Shown here: piece by piece, positions 47,672 to 57,362 of the stretch
How the letters are laid out: every line of letters starts with the position of its first letter
How positions within the stretch are numbered: position 1 is the stretch's first letter
Source of the DNA: Euptelea pleiosperma
Lineage: Eukaryota; Streptophyta; Magnoliopsida; Ranunculales; Eupteleaceae
Direction: 5' to 3'
Length of the DNA stretch: 64,000 nt
Assembly: GCA_035048495.1 (NCBI GenBank)
Contig: CM068547.1
Coordinates: 34,976,502-35,040,501 of the forward strand
Made by a program: the position numbers and the translations under genes
Notes under the pieces: generated by a model
Database searches by the model: none
Told to the model about the DNA's origin: nothing
The model's input: the letters and a program-made list of their open reading frames with translations, nothing else

Positions 47672-48018
47672 ACTCTTTGTCAGGGAGTGCCGTGGGCACG
47701 AGCCACCCACTAGTATATTTAAATCTTTCAAAAGCCTCTTGGGCTTTGTAATGTTCTAGTCCTCATAAATGGTTCCCTCAGACAAGTTATATACTTGTTT
47801 CCTTTTTCTTATAAGTTATATACTTGTTATTACATGTTTAGATATCTTAGTTTGAGATCTGTCCAAATTTTGTTGAAGCCTAATTATTTGTGGCTTTTTT
47901 ATAGCTCGGATGATCTTCCAAGTTCCAATTTCCTATTTCACTTTTGCCTTAAATACCTTCTCTGTCCGGAAAAGACTATTACTTAACTATTGTTAATTAT
48001 ACCAGGTCAACCATCAAC
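47672..48018 (+). repeat. Array unit 11, partial (347 bp)
   Basis: Runs from the anchor to CCATCAAC and then breaks off into unrelated DNA, before the motif field. Confidence 0.9.
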
Positions 48019-48775
48019 TGGATAAAGAGTTTCAACTAATGGGGTGGTTCTTTAACTGGGCAATCAACTTAGTGAATCGGCTCTGACGCTCTGCGTCCGT
48101 GGGATCAATTCCGTCTTAGAGATCTGGAGGATCCGCAACTACAAGCTCTCGAGTGGGAACAGGATCTGCTACTGCCGATAGGTATGCAATCGAAGAATCT
48201 AGATCTGCGAAATATGGATATGAAACTGTATATGCTTGAACCGGACCGCATCTCGGCACATGGATAATCTGCTGGTGGACCCCCTTTCCTTCCTTTGGTT
48301 CAAAACTCGGTCGAATACGTTGTTAACCTCTGTGGTGGATCGACGAGAGTGCGCCTAGCCAGGAGTGTGGTTGGTGTCACCTCCCGTGCGCTAGCTGTGC
48401 CTTTGCCGGATGCTTATTCACCCACTCCTTCACAGAGCAATGACTAATAGCCGGGGATTCAGTTAGTAGAGACTGAAAGTAGCGCTTGGCTCGATTCCTA
48501 CCACGGACGGGGATACATTTCATCCATATCGCTGGCCTCACATGGACGGAGATGCTTATGCTTATCATATCACGGCTTCCTAAGATGCTAACACAGGGGC
48601 TACTACTGCTACGGGAGCTAATTGGTGGAGCAACAAGAGCGGAGGAATGTCCACGTGGAAATTTGGTGAAAACATCAATAGCGTTCTCGTTCGTACTCAA
48701 TCAGTAGATCAATGATTTGAATGCGCATCCCTATCCAGTCAATAAAGAAAGATTAGGTTCGTGCTTCAGTCAATA
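48019..48775. other. Possible mitochondrial-DNA insertion (NUMT)
   Basis: From the array break to about 48775 the base composition becomes balanced and complex, unlike the AT-rich and repetitive DNA on both sides. The text (for example CTTGGCTCGATTCCTACCACG) has the feel of plant mitochondrial intergenic DNA. No mitochondrial gene was recognised, so this rests on composition only. Confidence 0.35.
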
Positions 48776-48779
48776 GACC

Positions 48780-49085
48780 TTTTATGGCGTTCAAGAAATG
48801 CCATAAAATACATTTCATGGCATTCATCAAACTCCATAAAAAAACCCTGTAAAAGGCTATGCCATGCTTTTTACAGTTAAACAGTGGCGTTTAATGAACG
48901 CCATTAATTGATGGCGTTCGTTAAACGCCATCAATTTAGAACATTTATGAACGCCATAAAGTTAAATTTGAACGCCATCTTTTGATACATTACCTTTCCA
49001 GATAATGCAAACTTGTATAAAAGCATGACAGTTACTGAACGCCATCATTTGAATTTAATAAACTCATGGTGTTTTATGAATGCTG
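48780..49085. repeat. Cluster of ATGGCGTT/AACGCCAT inverted motifs
   Basis: At least ten direct and inverted copies of ATGGCGTT or AACGCCAT within 300 bases, including the near-palindrome ATGGCGTTCGTTAAACGCCAT (48913 on). The layout is like the subterminal field in the 2.1 kb array but with another motif, so a second DNA transposon family is likely. No CACTA-type end was found. Confidence 0.6.
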
Positions 49086-51473
49086 TTGTTTTACTTGTTA
49101 ATATTTTAAATAATGCTCTTATAAATCTCTCTATTATAAAATTACCTATGAAGATTGATACACAATCTAAAACACCACATTCACATTCCATATAATAAAG
49201 AAATTGATAATTTGAATAATTGAATACAAATATAATTAAAATATAAAATTCATAGTTTGACTCAAGTGTTTAATACAACATGTAACTCTCCATGCTAGCT
49301 GTTTTTTCATTAAATACATAAGAGGACCCAATGGCTCATATTCCTAACTCCACCCCCCCACCTTGGCTCTTTTTCGAGTAAGAACTTTGTTAACCCAATT
49401 GTTCATGTAAATTTGATGAGTGTGCATCAAAGCCAACTCTTCTTCTTAAGTTCATGCCTCTTTGTTTATGGTAGAATTAAGATGATTAAGCCACCTGACG
49501 TTGCTCAAATTTGCCAAGATACCTCTAAAAGATCTTCGCTTGTTGCAGGCCCCATATCTCTCTATCTGCTAACAAAAATAAAAGCATTTCAAAGGTTGAT
49601 CAATGCTTAAGATCATATATATTTCAAGGCTTTATACACATTCTAATGCATTGCAGGAAGCGGAAGGCTTAGCATGAGCCTTATAAGTTCACAATAGCTC
49701 CAATAAAATCTCATTTTAATTACTATGACTTCATTTGTAAATTTCACCATAACACATTTGAACGAAAACATATAAGATAAAAATAATATCTAATTACTGA
49801 ACTATGAACAAAGCAAGAGCCTTGAAAATAAAAGTAGTTACTAAACTATGAACAAAACAAGATGTGAAAAGATCTAAGGTCGTACAAATGAAAAAAATAT
49901 TAGCAGGGTATTTTCAAATTTAGAGCTGCCAACATAATAAAAGTAACAAAAGGCACTATGACTATACAAGACTACCTATCTTCATCACTTCATAAACTAC
50001 CACCAAATTTGATTAAGCCAACATCATGCTTGTAATCTACATCTCTAATGCACCATAAGAAAAGTTCAATTGGATCCTTAGCAACAAAAAATGGGATCAT
50101 GGCCTGGAGCTAATTTTAGTGAAACAAGAGAGAATCATCATTTCTTAAAATGTAGGAAGCGGGAGTGCACAAGAAGCTTGTATATAAAAGAAGACTAAGG
50201 CCTTACCTAATAGCACTTTTATTAAAGTGCTTGAGTTTAGCTCTTTTTGCTGTTTGGTAACCATATAAGAAAAGTAAATATAAGAATGTAACTTTAAATG
50301 TAAGAAATAACTTTAACATGCCATTAAGTTTAACGTCATAAATTTTTGTCAAGCCTTATGCTTCCCCTTGAGCTAGGTTACTAAAATCCATCATTCCTAG
50401 CTTGCTCACTAAAAAAATTGAAGTGTTGACCAATAGCTTTGCTAAACACGCCAGTAAGTAGATTGTAACTACTGATGTAACGTGTCTTACATAGAAGTAG
50501 TCTCCTAAGCTAGTTTGGTTGCTATGAGAATGGCACTTATCAGTGCCATAGGATCTTCTACCTTGGTTCTATTTGTTAAAAAATATTTTCCTTCACTGGT
50601 TTTGGGGAGTGGAAACTGTTGTGAGACTTGTATTTTTCTCTTTTTGTATTAGACACATTGTAACAGAGATATTATTTTTCAGTCTTTAGTGTTTATTCCT
50701 ATCATTGTAATTACTTCAAGCTATCAGGAGGGTTTGGGCTGCTAGAATGGTAAAACTTGCTCTCAGTACAACGCGAATGCTTGCCTACCACTTCTGACTA
50801 CGAGTGGGTAGTTTGGTTTTTTGGCAATGTGGCCTTGTTGAGGAAAAGCGCTGGCAGTACCAAGTGGAGAGATGATCGATCATCCACCTAATGAGTGGCA
50901 CACTTGAAAACTGCTAATAAGCTCAAAGATGACAAACACATTCACAATGTCCTCGATGCATCTCCCATATAAAATCATTTGCTTATATTCTAATGAGGAT
51001 GCAAGATGTAAATGCTATTGAGGTTCTAGTAGAACCATACCCTTGTGGTAAGATATTTTGGTCTCCAAGCAAAAATCGAAGAAAAAAGAAACAACCTGGC
51101 CATCTAATGATATAACTAACGGACTTTCTATTGGCACGACTACTGACCAACCAAAATGGTGTGCAATTGATTGGATTGTTAGAACATCCAATCAGGCCGA
51201 TCTTCAAGCTAGCAGATCTCCCAGACAGGGTGCATTGATAGGGTTAAAAGTTTTAGAAAGTGCTGAGTGGCAGAAAGGACCTTCTTGTATGATCTGCAAT
51301 CATAAACTTCCCCTTATTTTTATCTAAGTTAGTTCTCCACACATAGAAATAAGGTTGTCAATTGATCAGGTGCAAAGGGTCGCAATCAAGTAAAATACAA
51401 TTTTTCATAAGTATATATATACAGTACAATAGAAAAATGTTGAATGCTAAATTAGAAACAAATGTATCCTTAC
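49086..51473. other. AT-rich intergenic DNA
   Basis: No gene, RNA or transposon recognised. Short frames at 49413-49610, 50530-50650 (plus) and 51058-51327 have some coding character but no family match and no splice support. Confidence 0.4.
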
Positions 51474-53407
51474 ATTGCACATCAAGGCACTCTTGCGGAC
51501 CTTTAAGTTGTACACAACTACTTCCAGCATATACACTTGCAACTTGTTGGTCACCCTGCAACAACATATAACAGTAACATCTTCTCCATTTGCACATTTA
51601 CTTAATGCTACAACCAAATTAAGGCAAACAAAGAAGCAAACACAGTGTGCATAGACTCGTATGTCAGAAACATATCCATCTTTTAATAAAGATCAAGGTT
51701 ATAGTGCTGCACGCCTGCACCTGGAATACATAACCAAAACACTACACTACATTACATTGCCAATAGCAGGGCTTCTTAAGTAACCTACGCTGAGAATCCC
51801 CTTAGGTGCAACAAAATGGTGTCTCCTTCCTCCTTGAGTTGCAACAAAATAAGTAGAAATAGACAGCAAAACTATAGTACCTATTGGGGTCCCTTACCTA
51901 TAGTAGATAAAGCACCACTCCCTTTGATGATGCCATTGGTTTTCCAGCCAGGACTCCCTGATCTTGGAGAATTATTGCTGTTAGGTAGTAGCTCCAAGAA
52001 GTACCTGGATATCTTCTATCATGAAGACAATTTGATAGAAAGAAAAATGCATGAAAATAAGCAATTTAACATTTTTAACTAAGGAAAAAGACAATAACCT
52101 AGCATTCTAAACTTACATGCTCCAAGATCATCAAAACTGTTAAAATTCAAATCTAATTTATTGAATAAAATATAAAAATTAAATCAAAGAATGAGGGTAA
52201 TCTAATTCATGATATAGCTGAACCATAATGAGACTGACCTTAATGAGTTCATTGAGAATGCCAAATGCCAGTGATGTGGCCTTCTTAGGGAAGAATCTGC
52301 ATAGATTACCAACATAGAAGTTCATAAAGTCCAGGAAAAGTTGTAAGTGCTTTATTGTGAAGCACTTTTTGTTAAAAAGCATTAAAACATAAGAAAAGTA
52401 TTTGAAGGACCTCAAACAATTTTATAAAGCTTGCCATTCATAACCAAAAACCAAGCTTTAACTCTTGCATCTGAATATTTGGAAAACTTGATCCTTTAAT
52501 TCATAAAAATAGAACTGGGTCAGTGCCTTCTTTTGATTGGGAAACAAGGGTTTGAGAATAAGGTTAGCAAGTAGGGCCACAATTGACTTTCTTATATCAC
52601 CTTTTTCATCATCTTTTGGCTCAACTCTAATTTGCATGAAAGAAGGTCTACCTTCGACACAACCAAATGGTAAATCTGTGAATGAAAGTTAACAGCAGAA
52701 ATGCAACTGCCTGCGAACATGAACTAAAAAAAGTTAGCATGATTCATAGAGAAGAAAATGTCTATATATGATTTTTACTGTCAAGATAAATATATTCACA
52801 ACAGATAATCAGTCACTAATCAGACTATTCAAAAAGAAACTCGACAAATAATTGAGGTAGGTAACAGTATTAACTTCTATGAAGATCTTCTTGTCTACTC
52901 TTCCTTCTGCCACTAATCTCAAGAAGACAAAAATCATTAGAAAAAAGAAACAAAAAACATCATACGCGGAGAATGTACATTGGAGATGATATGGAACAAT
53001 AACAGAGCATGAGAACTCATGAATGTAACTATTGGAAAGGAAGCTGCATACACGTTTTGCCACCACAAAAAGAGCAGAAATGAACCTAAAAGAAATCCTG
53101 GAATTGCCAATGGAAGGATAAGAAATATTTAATAGCTTGGCTGCCCTCCTAATAGCAACAAGATGGATGAAAAGTGAAAGTAGTGAAATTCCAAGGCCCA
53201 CAGTCATCATCATTAAATCAAACTCAGTCCATTTGGAGCACGTAAACTTAGCAACATTGCTAGGAAATTTGAATATGCATCAATTTGCCCCTTTAGAACA
53301 GTTAATGAAGTATCACGGCTTCCATTAGGGATTTCATTTTCAGATGAAAATATATTCATTACTCTATGTGACCAATTATCTTGTGCTTCAGCATATATGT
53401 TTGCCAA
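51474..53407 (-). CDS. Partial multi-exon plant gene of unknown identity
   Basis: A minus-strand series of short coding blocks with splice signals. 53407 to about 53240: LANIYAEAQDNWSHRVMNIF after TTGTTGCAG. About 52917-52860: LVAEGRVDKKIFIEV. 52675-52488: 62 codons after TTCATTCACAG. 52349-52239: 37 codons ending at AAG|GTCAGT. 52015-51898: 39 codons plus one base ending at ATAG|GTAAGG. 51555-51474: GDQQVASVYAGSSCVQLKG between TGTTGTTGCAG and GTAAGG. The 62- and 37-codon blocks join, and the 37- and 39-codon blocks join, in frame. The helical, leucine-rich sequence suggests an alpha-solenoid or HEAT-like protein, but I do not recognise the family. Other junctions are not in phase, so exons may be missing or the gene may be decaying. 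Start and end are not found. Confidence 0.5.
51898..52015 (-). CDS. Exon, 118 bp, of the unknown minus-strand gene
   Basis: Acceptor TTCATGATAG, donor ATAG|GTAAGG. Reads KISRYFLELLPNSNNSPRSG then SPGWKTNGIIKGSGALSTI. In phase with the upstream 111 bp exon. Confidence 0.55.
52239..52349 (-). CDS. Exon, 111 bp, of the unknown minus-strand gene
   Basis: 37 codons, HLQLFLDFMNFYVGNLCRFF then PKKATSLAFGILNELIK, ending at AAG|GTCAGT. The acceptor ATAAAG is weak. An alternative acceptor CTATGCAG at 52297 would break the frame. Confidence 0.55.
52488..52675 (-). CDS. Exon, 188 bp, of the unknown minus-strand gene
   Basis: Follows the acceptor TTCATTCACAG. It reads PSFMQIRVEPKDDEKGDIRK then SIVALLANLILKPLFPNQKK without a stop, and ends before GTTTTC. 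Two bases plus 62 codons. Confidence 0.55.
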
Positions 53408-53556
53408 CTGCAACAAATCCAATAATTGATGATGCTGAATACAAATATCTTTTCACCTGCCAAAGCAAAACTCATGATCGAGCTATGTACCAAGGAATTA
53501 CAAAATAGGGATGTGCTCCCAAACTACCAGAGAATCACTGAGAACCCTTACGTTGT

Positions 53557-53798
53557 AAAAACCACTTGAAGAAAATAAAAAATAACAGTACTATAATGGC
53601 GTTGGAAGTGTAGTTACTCTATTAAGGGGTTTCATTAAGGGTTTAGCTACGTAGTAGTAATGGTAGTGTGGTCATGGTAAAAACCACTTGATGAAATAAC
53701 AACTACTAGTACTATAATGGTGTTGGAAGTGCAGTTATTCTATTAAGGGGTTTCAATAAGGGTTTAGCTATGTTGTAGTAATGGTAGTGTGGTCATGG
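53557..53798 (+). repeat. Two tandem copies of a 123 bp unit
   Basis: AAAACCACTTG starts at 53557 and at 53680, and both copies carry GTTGGAAGTG...GGGGTTTCA and GGTAGTGTGGTCATGG. A TGG/TGGT-rich cryptic repeat follows to about 53945. Confidence 0.9.
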
Positions 53799-54264
53799 TT
53801 GTGGTAGTATTAATGGTGGAGGTAGTAGACTGATGGTTGTGGACGTGGTAATATTAGTTAGGGCTAGTTGTGTTAATGATGGTGCTGGTGATAATGGTAC
53901 TAATAGTGGTAGTGGTTTTAGTCATGGTTATAGTGGTGGGGTTGTCATGGTAACATTTGATAGTCATTTTGAATGGCATCAATCTTATTAACGATAGCTT
54001 GTTTGTATCTTCAGCTTGTTTATATCCACAACTACCTAGCTAAAAAGGAAAAACAACCTTTTGTTATTCACAAGATGCTTGATGAAAAGCACTCATCTGT
54101 GAAGTGTATGCTTTAACTATTAAAACTTTCTGCAAGTCCGAAGCTGATTCAATTGGAAGACCATCCAAGGGTCTTGTGTGATTATCTATAATATAAAACA
54201 TTGCCACAAGAACTTATTGGAACAAAAGTATGATACATTTGATACAAAATGTTGCATAGCCATG
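53799..54264. other. TGG-rich cryptic repeat and intergenic DNA
   Basis: Low-complexity GGT/GAT/GTA triplets to about 53945, then ordinary AT-rich DNA. No gene seen. Confidence 0.5.
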
Positions 54265-54375
54265 ATGAAAAAGTGAGCATCACATGATCAAAATTACCAA
54301 GTGAGATTGAACCCATGACCTTGTACAAGGGACATCTACCACCCAACCAAACGGGCACCACATGCTAGACATCTC
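54265..54375 (-). mobile_element. Possible tRNA-derived SINE head
   Basis: On the minus strand TTTGGTTGGGTGGTAGATG and, 20 bases on, GGTCATGGGTTCAATCTC resemble the A and B boxes of a tRNA-type pol III promoter as found in plant SINEs. The 3' end and target duplications were not found. Confidence 0.4.
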
Positions 54376-55630
54376 AATCTTGGATAATCGCCAAGTACAA
54401 ATAGCTCTTCCAATGGGTTTGCTTTGAGTCCTCTGACCCACTGAAGATAGTTTCCTCTATTTAGTCGTACTAAAAAAAAATGAAGCCCCAGAATCAAACA
54501 TGATAGTGGCAGTGGACTAGTAAATGCTTGCAGATCCTAGAAGTTCAAAAAGGAAAAAAATAAGAAAGAGTAAAAGAGAAACTTGTCTTTGAAGTTCCCT
54601 CTTCTTATTTTTTTAATATATCAATGAAAGTCAGATTTTTCCGCGTCGTTGGTTACGGAAACCCTAACTTCAACACAATTTGTAATATTATCCGATTATC
54701 CTGTAAAATTCAAAGATTTTGTATAGGGATTCGTGTCGGATGTCGATCCACACTCGAGGTTAGTTAGCGCAATTAAAGAGCATAAAATGACGAGGAAATT
54801 GCAGATAATGTAACACAATCATACTTTAATCATATTTATTTAACTGAACTTGTCTCTTACAATGAAAATCAAATAAAAATAACTAAACTAGAAAGCATGA
54901 AGAGAGATTAGGGTAGAGAGAGAAGATGAGAGGTATAGAGAGAAAGTGACTAAAAGGATCTAGAGAGAGAGAAGTAGAGAGAGAAAGAGAGGAAAGGAGA
55001 GAGAAACTTACCACGATCTTACCATTGGAAGGGAATCGACCATTGGATTAGCCTTGGGATTACACGGAATTGTTGGATTCAACAATGGAGGTTCGGCCGG
55101 ACAAGAGGTGGTGCTTCAAGGATTGGGGTACATGTCCAGCAAGGAGGCACAATAGCTTTGGCCTGTGGTTCAGAGGAGTGCATCCCATTGATGGTGGTTG
55201 AGTGAAGATGTGGAGGTGCAGGTTGCAGACCAGCAAGGAGATGAAATCGTGATGTAGCATTAGCTACACAGTGGTGTTGGGTTGGAGAGAAGGGTGCAAA
55301 CGGCTTAAACGGTGGAGAAGATTGTTGCTACCTGTTCTGAGATGTGCACAGGGAAAGAATGGTGCCGTCGCGTGGCTGTGTGTGCCCCCAGCAAGGAAGA
55401 GGATCAGTTGCTGCTCATGGTGACTGGTGGTAGATCTACCTGGTGTTCACAATGGTGAGCTCTGATCAGAGAGGAATAGCAAGAATACAGCGATGTAGCA
55501 GGTCCAAAGTGCTGCAGATCATGTCGAGTTGCTGGCCTGCAACACACTGAAACGTGATGTGCTGAGAGGCAGCAAGCATGGAGGAAAGATGAGAAGGCAG
55601 AAAGGGAAGGGGTGACAATCGGTGGTGGTG

Positions 55631-55999
55631 GCCGGAAGTTGCAGGTGCAACTTCGGTGAGCAAGGCGGTGAAGACAGATGAAGAAGAAGAAGCGGAGAAG
55701 GAGGAGGAAGAACGGCCGGAGTTGCTACCTGCAACTCTGGCGAAGGAATGTAGAGACGAACTAGAGACGGTGGTGTTTGAGGTTGACGGTAGTGGAGCAC
55801 TCACAGAGGTGACCGAAAAAAAAAAGCAGATTTGCAACCAGTGGAGTTGAAGGTCTGTCCGTAATGGAAGAAGACGGTGGTTGGTCTGGAGTTGAAGACC
55901 GTTCCACCGGCAACACCTCCAGCAGATCCTCCTCCCTGGCAACACCGTTTTTGTTTCTCGCCGTAGAAGACGACCGGAGTTGCAGGCTGCAACTCCGGT
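55631..55999 (-). repeat. Three GTTGCA hairpins in LTR D
   Basis: At 55631-55657 (CCGGAAGTTGCA...TGCAACTTCGG, a compensated variant on one arm), 55715-55741 and 55974-55999. The spacing differs from the other LTRs. Confidence 0.8.
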
Positions 56000-56291
56000 A
56001 AGAGATGAAGAAGACGGTGGTTGCAGGCGGCGGAAATGATGCTGCACGCAGCAGCAAGGGGAACAGATGAAGAGGAAGAAGAAGAAGAAGAAGAAGAAGA
56101 AGAAGAAGAAGAAGAAGAAGAGGAGGAACGGCCGGCGTACCAGTCCGGTGGTGGCTCGCCGGAGAGGAAGGAGTGGAGGAGAAGAAGAAGAAGAAGGAGG
56201 AGGAAGCGCCGAAAACGTTGGGGAAGTTTTGGGCGAAGGAGAGGAAGAGATTGGAGGGGGATTAGGGTTCGAACGAACCCTTCTCCCTCCT

Positions 56292-56328
56292 CTTATAAAG
56301 CTCCCTATTTCCTTTAATGGAAATAGGG
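56292..56328 (-). promoter_or_regulatory. LTR D core promoter: palindrome and TATA box
   Basis: CCCTATTTCC...GGAAATAGGG palindrome with one mismatch, then CTTTATAAG, then GGGTTCGTTCGAACCC, all on the minus strand. Confidence 0.6.
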
Positions 56329-56342
56329 TATTTTTGAAAATA

Positions 56343-56373
<31 letters not shown>

Positions 56374-57349
56374 TTATTTTTTTTTTTAAGTAAAAATCTA
56401 CTTTTCTATGGGGAATCTCCTCAATTAGTGGACCCCCCATTTTTTTGAAATTTAATTAAAATTCTTTGGAAATTCACGGGGTCCACTAACTGGTCGGACA
56501 GCGGGTCGATGATGATGGGCCCGGCTACTGGCCCACATGGATTTATGATGTCCATTGTCTCACAAGATGATGTGACAGACGGTCTGATGGCGATCGGATG
56601 GATGGTGACTTGATTGGGACCCAGATTGGTAGATCGACGGATCTAGAGAGATCCAACAGTCCGATTGAAGATCCAATGGTCCGATGGAAGATCCAACGGT
56701 CAGAAAGCTAAGGGAGATGAGATAGAGCCGAAGGGTAGGAGTTCTGGGGTTAGGTCAGTAGATTCGAGGATCGAGAGATGAAGAGAGAGAGAGAATAAGA
56801 AGAGATGAGAGAAAAAGTATCAAAAAAATGGAAAAAAGCACTGGCGGAGGGTCTGGAACCCTAGTCTTCACTGTGACCATCCTCACGCTTCTCCAGTAGA
56901 GTCGACTATCATTCTTTGCTGACTCATGTGGCTTTAAACGCTTTGGTCCGTCTCTTGGTCATTGGCTCTCCTGCTCTCTTCGTTCTTTGGGCCGGCTTTT
57001 TGGTCCTCATAGTTGGCCCATATCTTTTAGTCATAGCATGTGGGCTCTTTAAGCTTTGATAATGGGCTTTCCTGATCGATGTGGGCTCGCAAGTCTCGAG
57101 AATTGTCCCATCGGGGTTTCCTGCGACAGAAGAAGCGCGTAATGAGACTTTATCAGAATGACTACATGTCTAGACTTCCAAAAATGTGTTTAATGCATGC
57201 AAATATACCATTTCGTCCAGAAAAGTGTATTCTACGCAACACAAGAGACTCTTACGTAGAAAAGTAGATAAATAGAGTATTTTACGTAGGAGAATGCAAT
57301 AACGCTAAAAGGATAATTGCTTAAAATAAGCACTTTTGAGCGAATATCA

Positions 57350-57362
57350 CAACCCCCAACCA
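57350..57362 (-). promoter_or_regulatory. Polypurine tract of the minus-strand element
   Basis: On the minus strand TGGTTGGGGGTTG directly precedes TGATATTCGC, identical to 6142-6154. Confidence 0.75.

Larger units (their letters stand above)
21874..48018 (+). repeat. Macrosatellite: tandem array of ~2.1 kb units with a CACTA-like terminus
   Basis: The anchor CTCTTTGTCGGGGAGTGCCGTGGG recurs with its second half (GCCGTGGG) at 21891, 23568, 25724, 27819, 29964, 31887, 36828, 38924, 41014, 45566 and 47689. After removing the two solo LTRs most spacings are 2090-2156. Unit order: AT-rich lead with doubled AGTTATATACTTGTTA; ~600 bp field of AACGGTT/AACCGTT motifs ending CAATTTTGGTGTAGTG; A/G tract; GTTGCA hairpin and proline-rich-coding block; second A/G tract; CCACGTGG-containing spacer; anchor. 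GGTGTAGTG is the complement of CACTACACC, the usual plant CACTA end, and dense subterminal repeats are typical of that superfamily. The opposite end and transposase are absent. Recurrent ORFs (95 codons on plus; MITEQIHIIHYLG on minus) repeat because the DNA repeats. Confidence 0.93.
54625..57349 (-). mobile_element. LTR copy D (3' LTR of the minus-strand gypsy element), 2.73 kb
   Basis: Minus-strand start TGATATTCGCTC at 57349, end CTGACTTTCA at 54625. U3 down to about 56290, TATA box CTTTATAAG at 56292-56300 (minus), palindrome 56303-56328. Between palindrome and A-tract is an (AT)n run at 56351-56374. A (GAA)n tract lies at about 56066-56125. Three hairpins. It has the GTTGGCCCATATCTTTTAG variant of LTR B. 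The sense ORF 56440-55466 starts upstream of the TATA box and is low-complexity, so it is not called. Confidence 0.92.

Noticed and set aside
51741..51760. CACTACACTAC as a possible CACTA transposon end
   Set aside because: No subterminal repeats follow and the string is a simple CACTA/CATTA run in single-copy-like DNA.
55466..56440. 324-codon minus ORF in LTR D (and 170-178-codon ORFs at 42337-42849 and 34233-34769)
   Set aside because: In D it starts upstream of the TATA box. The others run through the same pyrimidine tracts. Composition is low-complexity Ser/Pro/Phe from microsatellites, and the frames are not aligned between copies.
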